A stretch of 64,000 bases of DNA from CAZTHM01 sp041946825 (GCA_041946825.1 JBHGBD010000028.1:1-64000); one strand, 5' to 3'; positions 8,449-17,637 are shown, counted from the first letter of the stretch. A program made the numbers and translations. Notes: generated by a model from the letters alone, not told the origin.

Positions 8449-8766
8449 AGAAACCTCCCCAGGGGATGAAAATTGCCGCGCCATCTCCCCTCCCGGCGGG
8501 GCGAGTGGAGGCGGCGCGGCCAGTCGTTAGCCTAAAATTGTACTATAACACAACTAGCCTCATTTGTCAAGCATAAAATAGGCTCGACTGGTAGTTTTCT
8601 TGGGAGGACGTTTTGTCCGGACTGGCGCGCGCCCTCACCCCTGCCGATCAGGCCCATGGGGACGCCCCCTTCCGCGGGGAGAGGGCGGGGGAGCCTCGGC
8701 ACAGCGCAATCCCTTTCAGGTTGCCCGGGCGGAGGGGATTCCGGTGAGAGTGTTGGGAAGGTCTTG
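8449..8766. other. Intergenic region with promoter and stem-loop
   Basis: This stretch of about 318 bp has no convincing gene. It holds the promoter of the TGPRT gene (8542-8570). Around 8627-8690 there is an imperfect inverted repeat in which cgcgccctcacccc faces ggggagagggcgggg, possibly a terminator for the short gene at 8767-9075, which reads towards it. Confidence 0.5.
8542..8570 (-). promoter_or_regulatory. Near-consensus sigma70 promoter of the TGPRT gene
   Basis: On the minus strand, TTGACA (8570-8565) is separated by exactly 17 bp from TATAGT (8547-8542). It sits in a locally AT-rich segment and would give a leader of about 90 nt before the ATG at 8448. It is the best match to a primary-sigma promoter that I found in the window. 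Confidence 0.75.
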
Positions 8767-9075
8767 CTAGAGGTCCCGCGAACCCTCAGCGGGCAGCACG
8801 AATCCCGGGAAGGTTCTCGAAAGCTCCTTTAGAAGGTCGTCGGTGGTGGGCGGCTGTTCGGCAGGGACGCCGTTCTGGGCCCACTGGGCGACGTACTTGG
8901 CCAGGCAGCCCTCGCCGCAGAGGGGGTCAAAGCCGGGCAGGAGCTCGCCACGAAACCGCCGGGCGATCAGAGACCCGGTATCGTCCATGCGCGCCTGGAA
9001 GCGGTGGTTGGGCCGGTTCATTTCCATGCTGCACATGCGGCACCAGGGGCCCCGGTTCCGGTTCGGGTTCACCAT
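8767..9075 (-). CDS. Small cysteine-rich hypothetical protein
   Basis: This 102-residue protein is of no recognised family. It carries WCRMC near residues 11-15 and LCGEGC near residues 52-57, two cysteine pairs that could form a treble-clef or zinc-ribbon-like site. The rest is mostly polar with a helical C-terminus (TTDDLLKELSRTFPGFVLP). The ATG at 9075 is preceded by GGGGAGGAATAT, a strong ribosome-binding site, which supports it as a real gene despite its size. It is codirectional with, and upstream of, the TGPRT gene but has its own spacing of about 320 bp. Confidence 0.6.
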   Translation of the reverse strand: MVNPNRNRGPWCRMCSMEMNRPNHRFQARMDDTGSLIARRFRGELLPGFDPLCGEGCLAKYVAQWAQNGVPAEQPPTTDDLLKELSRTFPGFVLPAEGSRDL

Positions 9076-9576
9076 ATATTCCTCCCCGCAGCCTCGCATC
9101 AGGCCGGGAGCAGCCAGCCCCACGGGGTCGCCCGCCCGGTTAACGGAGACTGTCTCTCAACGCTTCTAGCTCTGTCCTGTCCTTTGGCCCGAATTCTCAG
9201 GTCTGGCATTAGCAAGAATGTGGCCAGTACCGAGCGGGACGTACAAGCGCCGTAAATAGAGCCAGTTCCAGGAAGTGAGGGGTGGAAGGGCGCCGCGCGG
9301 CCTGATTTTTTCTACCTTCGGCAGGGAGAAAATTCCGAGCCGGACGAAATCTCGCTCCGTCAATCTCCTTGGAATACCTTAGGTTGGCGTCAGGAGATTA
9401 TTGTATGCCGACGGGGCTGCGCTGTGTTGGCCTGACCCGCCCCCATGAAGCGCATCGGAACATCCACTCTCGGAGGTGAGGGCAAGAGGGAAGGACGAGC
9501 GCAGTTTGAGACTCTTTCGCCGTGCTCCGCTCGGGAGAGGCGGACTCCGACGGATCGGTGCCTGAAGGGGACGGCG
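9076..9576. other. Intergenic region, no clear gene
   Basis: About 500 bp between the small cysteine-rich gene and the cytochrome genes. A minus-strand reading frame of 65 codons at 9166-9363 has a TTG start only 1 nt from an AAGGAG, and no recognisable domain, so I do not call it. No clear terminator or repeat stands out. Confidence 0.5.
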
Positions 9577-10581
9577 CTAGTTCTTGTCCCCCGCGCCGTG
9601 CACTCCACCACAGACCTTGCAGGGCGTGGGCGGCTCGGCGTTATCGACGCGGTGCTTGACGGGCGGCAAGGTCTTGAGGAAAGCGAACATGGCCTTCAAG
9701 TCTTCGTCGGTAAAGTCCTTGAAATCCCACCAGGGCATGATCTTGCTGAGCGGGCGCGCCTTGACGTAGCCGGTGCGCATAACCTGAATGAAAAGTTGTT
9801 CGTCGTAGTAGGGGATCCCGGAAGGGTCGGGGGTGATATTGACGCTGGTGACGTGCCCCCAGGGGCCGGTGAGGGGGAAGCCTCCGGCGAAGTCCAGGCC
9901 CTTGATGGGCTGCCCGCGGCGCTGGGGCGTGTGGCAGTCGGAGCAACCGGTGATGTTCACCAGGTATTCGCCACGCTTGACCGGCGTGGAAAGATCGGGC
10001 GGCGGCACGGGCGCGGTGAGAGGTTCAGGGACGGAGCGGATCAGGTATTTCACCGGGACGATGATTTCCGTCTTGGGCAGCGGATTTTTGACCGGCGGCA
10101 GCGTGCGGATGAATGCCACCACGGAGGCGAGGTCTTCGTCCGGCAAGGCGCGGAAATGGGGATAGGGCATCATGGGAAACAGCGCGCGGCCGTCGTGGCC
10201 GATGCCTTCGCGAATGGCGCGCGCGAACATATCGTCCGTCCAAGTGCCCGCGCCGGTCTCGGGATCCGGCGTCAAGTTCGGCGCGACGATGCGTCCCGGC
10301 AGCTCTTTAATCGGCAACACCATGCCCGCGCCTTTCATGCCGGGCAGGATGGGAACATCGTGCTGGGTCCAATCGTGGGGCGAGTGGCACCCCTGGCAGC
10401 CGTTAAAGATGTATTGGCCGCGCGCCAGGCGCTCCGGGGTGGGCTCGAATTTGCGGTCCGTAAGTGGCCGCGCCTTCGGCCCGAGGAACGGCCGCCAGCC
10501 GATGGTGAACGTGATCCCCACTGCCAGCAGCAACACGATTCCGAGCAGCACGATTCCGACAATTCTCCCGAAACGGCCCAT
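9577..10581 (-). CDS. Membrane-anchored dihaem cytochrome c
   Basis: This 334-residue protein has an N-terminal hydrophobic anchor (residues 7-28) and two c-type haem sites, CQGCH at 62-66 and CSDCH near 213-217, each in its own cytochrome c domain. The spacing and length fit dihaem subunits of periplasmic dehydrogenases and oxidases. It is expected to be periplasmic, tethered to the inner membrane, and to shuttle electrons. The ATG at 10581 has AGGGAGG 7 nt upstream; a GTG two codons earlier is too close to it. It lies downstream of two larger cytochromes on the same strand but is separated by 170 bp holding hairpin repeats. The partner enzyme is not evident. Confidence 0.88.
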   Translation of the reverse strand: MGRFGRIVGIVLLGIVLLLAVGITFTIGWRPFLGPKARPLTDRKFEPTPERLARGQYIFNGCQGCHSPHDWTQHDVPILPGMKGAGMVLPIKELPGRIVAPNLTPDPETGAGTWTDDMFARAIREGIGHDGRALFPMMPYPHFRALPDEDLASVVAFIRTLPPVKNPLPKTEIIVPVKYLIRSVPEPLTAPVPPPDLSTPVKRGEYLVNITGCSDCHTPQRRGQPIKGLDFAGGFPLTGPWGHVTSVNITPDPSGIPYYDEQLFIQVMRTGYVKARPLSKIMPWWDFKDFTDEDLKAMFAFLKTLPPVKHRVDNAEPPTPCKVCGGVHGAGDKN

Positions 10582-10658
10582 GAACACACCTCCCTACTGT
10601 CTCGCGTCCTTTCGCGACTGGTTTTTGCCCTTGCGAAGAGAAACGGCATTGTACCACG

Positions 10659-10740
10659 AATAGCGGCCGCTTCAGGCCGCCACGTGGCGAGGTAAACTCG
10701 CCGCTACAGCGGCAGGAGGTCATCCCCGCGGAAGCGGGGA
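10659..10740. repeat. GC-rich hairpin repeat cluster, copy 3
   Basis: Three adjacent short inverted repeats are visible: agcggccgcttcaggccgcc, ggcgaggtaaactcgcc followed by gctac, and ccccgcggaagcggggag. They separate two cytochrome genes and may uncouple their expression. The words match the dispersed gtagcggcg family seen at 7199 and 24588. Confidence 0.55.
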
Positions 10741-10751
10741 GCGGCGCTGCA

Positions 10752-12320
10752 TCAGAGCGTCTTCAGAAACGCGATGAGGGCCTTCTTTTCTTGTGGGGAG
10801 AGGTCGAGGCCGAACTCGTGGCCTTTCACCGCGTAGGTTTTGGCGCTGTGCGGCTTGAAGCCGGTGGGGACGTAATCGTCACGGGTGCGGCGCGGGTCGA
10901 ACCAGTCTTCGAGCGTGGCGCACCAGCCGCCGTGCCCGAACATCGAGCGATACCAGACGCCTTTCAGCGACGGAACCTTGTAGTAGCCCGTGCCGCGCCG
11001 CGTCTTCATGGTGAGATTGGCATCGGTGCCCACGGAAACGGGGAGGATGTTGTACTTCTTCGCGTGATCTTCGGGCGGCGTAAATCCTTCAGCGGGGGTG
11101 AGCATGTTGTTGGTGTAAAGCGGCGGCGTGTGGCAGCCGATGCACCCTTCGCTTTCGAAGATTTTCTGCCCGCGCTTTGCAGCGTCGTCAAACTTGTTCG
11201 GGTTGGTCGGCGGCCTGAGCGAATAAACATAGAGCGCCAACGCGTAGAGTTGTTCGTCGCCGTAGCGGTCAGGAGTGGCGAAGCTGTTGATCTTGCCAAT
11301 TTCGGGCCGGCTCTTGAAATTTGGGATGTCGATGGGAACGAAGCCGTCGTAGCTGGCGAGGTCGTCGGCGCCCTGGTTGAGCGCCGCGTAGCGCATCAGG
11401 TCGGCGATCGAATCCTGACGCTGCAAGCCGGTGGCGTCCAGATAGTGGCGATCCCTCACGCCAATCAGGTCCGGAATGTGCGGCGGGAAGAAGGGGCTGG
11501 ACCGGTGGCGCGCCATGACGCCAGGAGGAATAGCCCTGTGAACCGCTACGATCTGGCTGATGGGCATGTCGATGAGCGCGGCTTGGGGGTCGGGCTTCAG
11601 CCAGGGAACGGCGAAGAGGCTGCGCTCGGCGAGATGAGTCGGCTGCGTCACGTCGGCGCCGCTCTGCAAATCGTTGGCGAAAACGCGGTCGAAAGGGAAA
11701 TTGCCTTGCGCACCCTGGATGACGCTCCCGTCCGGCATCACCCGTGTGTGGCACATCGCGCAGGCGAAAACACCAAGCTCGACCTTCCCTTTCTCGCGAA
11801 TGAAATAGGAGTACGTCGGAAGCCGGCCGTCGCGACTCACGGGCACTCCGGTCTTCTGCAGCCATTCCGGATCACGCACGTAGAGCCCGCCCGGCATCGC
11901 CAGAAGGTTTCCGTACGTGAGCGGCGCGGCAAAGACGATCTCACCCGCCTTGATCCAGTCTGCCTCGGTTTGTAGCGCGGGCCTGTGGTGCGCGTCATCC
12001 CAGACAATCTCCGGCTCGAGTTGCTGAAGCTTTTCGATGTAGCCCGCTGGCTCGTGCCCGGGCGCGTAAACCGGATAGCTTTTGTAGATGGGCCGTATGG
12101 GAAGACGGTAGTAATACTCCGCCGGGGCGGGCTGGGGCGAGCCGACGGGATTCGCCAGCGGCACTTCCAGTCCGCGCATCGCCGCCTCGTCCCACGTTTT
12201 TGGAATGACAGGATTGAAGTCGCCTTCCTGCTTCTTCTGCTGCCCGCCGGGTGTGACCCACGACCACGCAAGAAAAACGCACATCGCGAGTGTCACCATG
12301 AAAGTCCGCTTGTGGGGCAC
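10752..12320 (-). CDS. Dihaem c-type cytochrome, MauG/RoxA-like, paralogue B
   Basis: This 522-residue exported protein has an N-terminal signal-like segment (TFMVTLAMCVFLAWSW) and haem sites CAMCH near residues 187-191 and CIGCH near 393-397. The second haem site begins CIGCHTPPLYTNN, reminiscent of the MauG/cytochrome c peroxidase superfamily and RoxA-like oxygenases, but I cannot assign a substrate. It shares an IPKTWDEAA segment and an ALIAFLKTL C-terminus with the gene upstream, so the two are tandem duplicates. The GTG at 12320 is preceded by TAGGAGGCTTC, where the upstream gene's TAG stop is part of the ribosome-binding site, implying translational coupling. Confidence 0.85.
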   Translation of the reverse strand: MPHKRTFMVTLAMCVFLAWSWVTPGGQQKKQEGDFNPVIPKTWDEAAMRGLEVPLANPVGSPQPAPAEYYYRLPIRPIYKSYPVYAPGHEPAGYIEKLQQLEPEIVWDDAHHRPALQTEADWIKAGEIVFAAPLTYGNLLAMPGGLYVRDPEWLQKTGVPVSRDGRLPTYSYFIREKGKVELGVFACAMCHTRVMPDGSVIQGAQGNFPFDRVFANDLQSGADVTQPTHLAERSLFAVPWLKPDPQAALIDMPISQIVAVHRAIPPGVMARHRSSPFFPPHIPDLIGVRDRHYLDATGLQRQDSIADLMRYAALNQGADDLASYDGFVPIDIPNFKSRPEIGKINSFATPDRYGDEQLYALALYVYSLRPPTNPNKFDDAAKRGQKIFESEGCIGCHTPPLYTNNMLTPAEGFTPPEDHAKKYNILPVSVGTDANLTMKTRRGTGYYKVPSLKGVWYRSMFGHGGWCATLEDWFDPRRTRDDYVPTGFKPHSAKTYAVKGHEFGLDLSPQEKKALIAFLKTL

Positions 12321-12328
12321 GAAGCCTC

Positions 12329-13906
12329 CTAGAGTGTTTTCAGAAACGCGATGAGCTGCGCGCGTTCTTCAGGCGTCAGGTCCAAGCCGAATGGATGCCC
12401 CTTGATGGCCCAGGTCTTGGTTCCCGGCGGGCTCCAGCCGCCGGGCACGTGCGTGTCCTTTACCCGCCCGGGGTCGAACATTTCTTCCAGGCTGGCCACC
12501 GACCCGTCGTGCAGATAGTGGCCGCGATACCACACGCCCTTGAGCGACGGCACCTTGTAGTAGCCCGTTCCCTTGCGAGTCTTCAGCGCCAGGCTCGAAT
12601 CGGTGCCGACGGAGATGGGTAAGATGTCGAGCGTCTTGGGAACATTGTCGGGCGGGGTGAAACCTTCCGCAAGTGTCAGCTTGTTGCTTGTATAGAGCGG
12701 CGGGGTGTGGCACATCACGCAGTTCTCGCGCTCGAAAAGCTTCTGGCCGGCCTTGGCTTTCTCGTCGAAGGGATTGGGGTTGGGCGGCGGCTTGAGCGAA
12801 TAAATATAAAGCGCCAGCGCATAGAGCGCCTCGTCGGGCAGCCGCGCCTCGACTCGCCGGGTGTCCGGCGAAATCACGTGATACGGGCCGAAGTCGATGC
12901 TTTCGGCAAAGTTCACCAGCGCCGCGTAGCGCATCAAGTCCCCGATGTCGCGATGGAGATGCGTGGCGGTATGGTCGATGTATTTGCGGTCTTTGATGCC
13001 GATGAGGTCCGGGACCTTGGTGGGGTAAAACGGACTGCCGTTCCAGCGAGGTAACCCGCCACCAAGGAGGTTGCTTCGGTTTATTGCCGGAACCTGATCG
13101 ATGGTGGCGGTTTTCAACTGCTCGTGGATGTCGTGCTTAAGCCAGGGGACTCCGAATCCCTGATACAGCCACAAGCCGATCGGTTCGTCGGAGCTCATGA
13201 CAAACGGCGTGGCGGTGGGTAGCACGTGGTTGGCAGCGTGAATCTTAAAGATGAAGGGAGTCAAATATTTGAATCGCTGGGTGCGGGAAACCAGAGCGAA
13301 GGTGGGGGCGCCGGGGACACGCGTACCGTTGGCCATGGTGAGGAGATGGCAGTTCCTGCAGCCTCCCACCGAAAGCGCCACACCTTGCTTTGTGGGCACC
13401 CATCGGATGCCGTCCAGGGTTCCGTCCGAATAGGGTTGCGTGCCGATGGCTTCGAAGGCCTCGCGGCTTCGCGCGGCGGCGATGATCTTCGGGTCGTAGG
13501 TGCGTAGATGCAGATCGTCCAAGTCTTCAAAGACAATGCGCCCCGCCTCGATCCAATCCGACTGGCTCTGGAGTTTATCCGGCTCGATCAGCGGCTTTGG
13601 CCCGACGCGCTGGAGCATTTCCCAATAGCCTTGCGGCTCGCGGCCCGGGTAATAGACCGGGTAGGTTCGCAGGTTCTCGACACGCAGCGAGTAGTATTCC
13701 TTTTCTGACATGTGCCCCGGACGCACGTTCAGCCCTGCGACGGGCGTGGCCCAGTCGGCGAGTGCCGCCTCGTCCCAGGTTTTGGGGATTGCGGGTTTGA
13801 ACGTGGACGATGGAGCGGCAGGCTTATGAGCGCGCCCGCTTACAATCAGAAATGCCCCCACGGCGGCGGTGACGATCACCAGCAGAACTGACTCCAAACT
13901 ACGCAT
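12329..13906 (-). CDS. Dihaem c-type cytochrome, MauG/RoxA-like, paralogue A
   Basis: This 525-residue protein is the first of the cytochrome operon. It has a signal-type hydrophobic N-terminus (SVLLVIVTAAVGAFLIVSG), haem sites CRNCH near residues 184-188 and CVMCH near 396-400, and a long conserved stretch between. CVMCHTPPLYTSN matches the paralogue downstream. The ATG at 13906 is chosen because AGGAAG lies just upstream; an earlier in-frame start 15 codons before lacks it. With two haems and a size of about 520 residues it could be a peroxidase- or oxygenase-like enzyme rather than a simple carrier. No neighbouring substrate-specific gene points to its role. Confidence 0.85.
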   Translation of the reverse strand: MRSLESVLLVIVTAAVGAFLIVSGRAHKPAAPSSTFKPAIPKTWDEAALADWATPVAGLNVRPGHMSEKEYYSLRVENLRTYPVYYPGREPQGYWEMLQRVGPKPLIEPDKLQSQSDWIEAGRIVFEDLDDLHLRTYDPKIIAAARSREAFEAIGTQPYSDGTLDGIRWVPTKQGVALSVGGCRNCHLLTMANGTRVPGAPTFALVSRTQRFKYLTPFIFKIHAANHVLPTATPFVMSSDEPIGLWLYQGFGVPWLKHDIHEQLKTATIDQVPAINRSNLLGGGLPRWNGSPFYPTKVPDLIGIKDRKYIDHTATHLHRDIGDLMRYAALVNFAESIDFGPYHVISPDTRRVEARLPDEALYALALYIYSLKPPPNPNPFDEKAKAGQKLFERENCVMCHTPPLYTSNKLTLAEGFTPPDNVPKTLDILPISVGTDSSLALKTRKGTGYYKVPSLKGVWYRGHYLHDGSVASLEEMFDPGRVKDTHVPGGWSPPGTKTWAIKGHPFGLDLTPEERAQLIAFLKTL

Positions 13907-14215
13907 ACGCGTCACTTCCTTCCGCACAGATTCAGAAGTTGCGCCATGCAAGGAGCGTGAGAGTTCAGTTGAATTTCAGGCGCCCTGTGATTGTCTACAA
14001 CCCCCTTATCCTAACACAGCCACAGACGGCACAGGCGCGATCTGGCCCGCAAGGCCGGTGCGATCGACAAAGAATTCACCTCCCACGCGCCTTGCGGTCG
14101 GAAGGGTGCTACGAGGAGGGGCGGGAATCCGGTTACGAGGAGGGCGGGGTCAGGCTCTCCTTGCTCAGTTCCCAACTTGACAACCCCTTACCCTTGTGGT
14201 ACATCCCCCCTCAAG
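13907..14215. other. Divergent intergenic region
   Basis: About 309 bp separate the minus-strand cytochrome operon from the plus-strand peptidase/TPR gene. The right end holds the promoter described at 14177-14205. I see no clear promoter for the cytochrome side and no gene. Confidence 0.5.
14177..14205 (+). promoter_or_regulatory. Sigma70-like promoter with very short leader
   Basis: TTGACA at 14177-14182 and TACATC at 14200-14205 are 17 bp apart. Transcription would start near 14212, only a few bases before the ATG at 14216, and no Shine-Dalgarno sequence is present, so the message may be leaderless. Confidence 0.5.
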
Positions 14216-16132
14216 ATGCGCCGCTCCCTGTGTTTCCTGATGACGTCGATGTGCTGGGCCGCGGCGTTGGCCCGCGGCGCGGAAAAGCCGCAGGTGTGGC
14301 TGGAACTGCGCAGCCCGCACTTCACCGTCTTCACCAACGGCAACGACAAACAGGCGCGCCGTGTGGCGCAGCAGATGGAGCAGATTCGCGCCGTGTTCCA
14401 CATGGCCTTCCCGCGGGCGCGGGTGGATTCGGGCGCCCCGATCCTGGTCTTCGCCGCCAAAGATGAGAAGACTTTCAAGGCGCTCGAGCCGGCGGCGTGG
14501 ACCCAAAAGGGGCAGGCGGAAAGGACCGGAATGTTCCAGCGCGGGCCCGAGAAGAATTTCGTTCTGCTCCGCCTGGACGTGGAGAGCGAGGAAGTGTGGC
14601 ATATCGTCTTCCACGAGTACACGCACTTTCTGGTCCAGCAGGATCTGCAGTCCCTTCCCCTCTGGCTTGACGAGGGGCTGGCGGAGTTCTACGGCAACTC
14701 GCGCATCCTCGACAAGGAAGTCTGGCTGGGCCGGCCGAGCGGGCCCCATGTCCTCCTGCTGCGCGGAACGCCTCTTATACCTCTCGAAACGCTTTTTAAG
14801 GTTGATCATTCTTCATCGTATTATAACGAGAAGAATAAAGGCACGATCTTCTACGCGGAATCCTGGGCGCTTACGCATTATCTCCTGGCAAAGCGGGGGA
14901 CTGGACAAACCAACCCCGCGGTGGAGTTCGTCAACCTTCTCCGCCAGGACGTGGACGCCGATGCGGCCGCGCGCCAGGCCTTCGGCGACCTGGCGAAGCT
15001 TCAGAAGGAGCTGGAGTCCTACGTACGCCAGGCGTCGTTCAGATACCTGCGGCTGAAAAGTTCGCCGGAAGTGGACGAAATGCAATTGACTCCTCGCGAG
15101 ATGTCGGCGGCGGAGTCAGCGGCCGCGCGCGCGGATTTCCTTGCTCACCTGCAGGAAAATACCAGGGCGAGAAAGCTGCTCGAGGAGGCGCTCAAGGCGG
15201 ACTCGCAAAACGCCCTCGCGCACGAGAGCATGGGCTTTCTGGAACTGCAGCAGGGGAATCTGGAAGAGGCGAGGAAGTGGTTCACCCGGGCCGTGAGCCT
15301 CGATTCCAAGAGTTATTTGACGCATTACTACTTCGCGACGATGGCCCTGCGCGAGACGCCAAGCGGCGAGACGGCGCGGCAAGTCGAGGAAAGCTTCCGC
15401 GCCGTCATGCGCCTGAATCCGGGTTTCGCGCCCGCTTATGACGGCCTGGCGGTGTTCCTGATGACGCGAGGGGAGCGGCTGGAAGAGGCGCGCAAACTTA
15501 CCCTCCACGCCATCGAGCTCGAGCCCGGCAACTTCGCCTTTCGCGCTAACGCCGCCGGAGTGCTGCTCAGGATGGATCGCGTGGACGACGCCCTTCGCGT
15601 GGCCGAGCGCGCGCTCGCCCTGGCCAAGACTCCCGAAGAGCAGTCGTTTGCCCAATCCGTGATTGAATCCGCGACGAAGATGCTGGCCTTCAAGGCCCAG
15701 GAAAAAGAACGCCAGGAGCGGGCCCGCGTCGAAGAGGAAGCTTTCAAGCGGAGACTTGACGAAGCCGCCGCGGAGGCGAAAACTCGCGCCGAGCATTACC
15801 AGCAGGAGGACGCTGAGGCCGCTGCCGCCCGCCAGTCCGCCTCGACCGCGGCCAAGGCGAAGGGCGTTCCGGGGTGGTCAGCGGGGAAGATCGTCGCCGT
15901 GAGCTGCAAGGAGTCGCCGAGCCTCGATCTGACCCTGCAAGGCGCGCTGAACAAGCTTCGCTTGCACGCCGCCAACTACTTCAAGATTGAATTCCTCGCC
16001 ACCTCCTGGAAGCCACCCGATCCCTTCAATCCCTGCCAGGATCTCCAGGGGCATCAGGCGGCCATTACCTATCGTTCCTTCAAAGGCGCCCCCTACGACG
16101 GCGAAATCGTTTCGGTGGAAGTCCGGAAATAA
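14216..16132 (+). CDS. Exported gluzincin-type peptidase with TPRs
   Basis: This 638-residue protein begins with a signal-type hydrophobic stretch (SLCFLMTSMCWAAALARG). A peptidase-MA/DUF1570-like domain follows, with HEYTH near residues 133-137 (HExxH zinc motif) and the downstream glutamate in LDEGLAEFYGNS near 150-160. Residues of about 300-480 form tetratricopeptide repeats, then comes a Lys/Glu/Ala-rich coiled segment (about 490-550) and a C-terminal domain of unknown type. It is expected in the periplasm, possibly as a protease with a TPR scaffold. The substrate is unknown. The ATG at 14216 rather than the TTG at 14177 is chosen because the latter coincides with the -35 element. Confidence 0.82.
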   Translation: MRRSLCFLMTSMCWAAALARGAEKPQVWLELRSPHFTVFTNGNDKQARRVAQQMEQIRAVFHMAFPRARVDSGAPILVFAAKDEKTFKALEPAAWTQKGQAERTGMFQRGPEKNFVLLRLDVESEEVWHIVFHEYTHFLVQQDLQSLPLWLDEGLAEFYGNSRILDKEVWLGRPSGPHVLLLRGTPLIPLETLFKVDHSSSYYNEKNKGTIFYAESWALTHYLLAKRGTGQTNPAVEFVNLLRQDVDADAAARQAFGDLAKLQKELESYVRQASFRYLRLKSSPEVDEMQLTPREMSAAESAAARADFLAHLQENTRARKLLEEALKADSQNALAHESMGFLELQQGNLEEARKWFTRAVSLDSKSYLTHYYFATMALRETPSGETARQVEESFRAVMRLNPGFAPAYDGLAVFLMTRGERLEEARKLTLHAIELEPGNFAFRANAAGVLLRMDRVDDALRVAERALALAKTPEEQSFAQSVIESATKMLAFKAQEKERQERARVEEEAFKRRLDEAAAEAKTRAEHYQQEDAEAAAARQSASTAAKAKGVPGWSAGKIVAVSCKESPSLDLTLQGALNKLRLHAANYFKIEFLATSWKPPDPFNPCQDLQGHQAAITYRSFKGAPYDGEIVSVEVRK

Positions 16133-16236
16133 CCCCCCTCGCACGCGGATTTCGAGGCTTGATGCCCGCGCTGCCCCGACTTATAATTTCCCCGGGGTTT
16201 AGTCGCACCCAAGTCCAAGCGGAGAAGTCAAAAGAC

Positions 16237-17637
16237 ATGCTGAGATCGCGGTGTCTCCTCGCGATCGCGCTGATCGCCTCGTGTCTGTGCGCCGGCGCGG
16301 GATGGGCGCAAACCAAATCCGCCAGGCCCCTTGGCAAGAGCCAGATCCTCGACCTCCTCAAGGGCGAAGTGGCCGGCCGGCGCGTGGGGGAACTGATCGA
16401 CGAGCGGGGAATCGATTTCGACCCCTCGGCGACTGACCTCCGCGACTTGCGCGAGGCGGGCGCCGACGAAATTCTTATCAAGTCCCTGCGCGCCGCCGCG
16501 AGCAAGCGCCAGTCGAGCGCGGCTTCCATCGAGAATCTGGTTGGCAGACACGTTGCCGACGGGACGGCGCTCGAGCAGCGGGGCGCATTCGCCGAAGCGG
16601 AGCAGAAATTCCGCTACGCCGTCGCGCTGCAGGCGCAAAATCCCGATTTGCATTACCGCCTGGGAAAAACCCTCGCCCGCCAGCGAAAACTGGAAGACGC
16701 CGTGGCGGAATTCCGCCAGGCAATTCAACTGAACGCGCAGCACGCCGACGCCCACGCCGCGCTGGGCGACATTTACGGCATGCGCGCGGATTTCGAGCGG
16801 GCGATTCCCGAGCTGCGCGCCGCCATCGCCCTTCGGCCGAATGTCGCCTGGCCCCGCAACCTGCTCGCCGTCGCGCTATTCAACCAGCGGAATCCGGAGG
16901 GAGCGCTTGCGGAATGGCGCGAGGCCGCGCGCGTCGAGCCCGACACGGCCGCCGGCCACGTGGCGCGCGCGTCACTCCTGCAGTTGGAGAAGCACGACAC
17001 GGCCGCGGCCATCGCGGAATTTCGCCAGGCCATCAAGCTGGATCCCGGCTCGTGGATCGCCCACAACGATCTGGGAAACGCGCTGATGGCAAACGGCGAC
17101 CTGGCCGGAGGCGTCGCGGCGTATCGTGAGGCGGCGCGACTGCAGCCCGACGCGCTCGTTCCGCACAGCAATCTCGCTTACGCGCTGATTGAGCAAAACG
17201 ACCTGGAAGGCGCGGAACGCGAGGCGAACGAAGCCCTGCGCATCAAGGCGGCCACGCCCCTGCCGCATTTCGCGCTGGGAATCGTGCGGGCGCGCGGCGG
17301 CAAGCTCGACGAAGCGGTCGCGGAATTTCGCGAGGCCCTCGAGCTCGATCCGTCCAACGGCGTGGCCCACAACCAGCTGGGAATGGTTCTCGCCAGGCGT
17401 GGCGACGCGGCCGGCGCGCTCGCCGCCTACCAGGAGGCCGTGCGCCTGGTGCCTAAGTACGCTCCGGCGCGCGCCAATCTCGGCAGCGCCCTCTTCATGA
17501 AAGGCGACCGAAAAGCGGGATTTGAAGAAATCCGCATCGCTCACGAACTCGCGCCGCAGAATCCCCAGATTACCGCGCTGTACGAGCAGGTCTCCGCTCA
17601 GTTGAAGCGCTCCGAACGCCCGACGCTCAAGCGCTAG
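16237..17637 (+). CDS. Exported TPR-repeat protein
   Basis: This 466-residue protein has a cleavable signal peptide (LLAIALIASCLCAGAGWAQ), an N-terminal segment with repeated acidic helices (SQILDLLKGEVAGRRVGELI), and then a continuous array of about nine TPR units from about residue 105 to 450, recognisable from recurring A-x-x-xFRxA and LDP spacings. TPR arrays bind other proteins; no catalytic motif is visible. The ATG at 16237 follows GGAGAAG at 16221-16227. It lies 105 bp downstream of the peptidase/TPR gene and probably shares its transcript. It overlaps the convergent rsmA gene by 11 bp at the 3' end. Confidence 0.85.
   Translation: MLRSRCLLAIALIASCLCAGAGWAQTKSARPLGKSQILDLLKGEVAGRRVGELIDERGIDFDPSATDLRDLREAGADEILIKSLRAAASKRQSSAASIENLVGRHVADGTALEQRGAFAEAEQKFRYAVALQAQNPDLHYRLGKTLARQRKLEDAVAEFRQAIQLNAQHADAHAALGDIYGMRADFERAIPELRAAIALRPNVAWPRNLLAVALFNQRNPEGALAEWREAARVEPDTAAGHVARASLLQLEKHDTAAAIAEFRQAIKLDPGSWIAHNDLGNALMANGDLAGGVAAYREAARLQPDALVPHSNLAYALIEQNDLEGAEREANEALRIKAATPLPHFALGIVRARGGKLDEAVAEFREALELDPSNGVAHNQLGMVLARRGDAAGALAAYQEAVRLVPKYAPARANLGSALFMKGDRKAGFEEIRIAHELAPQNPQITALYEQVSAQLKRSERPTLKR

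Noticed and set aside
9166..9363. 65-codon minus-strand frame in the 9.1-9.6 kb gap
   Set aside because: The TTG start is too close to its AAGGAG, no domain is seen, and there is no supporting context.
17627..17637. Overlap of the TPR gene and rsmA as a frameshift
   Set aside because: Both genes end normally; it is a simple convergent 11-bp overlap.
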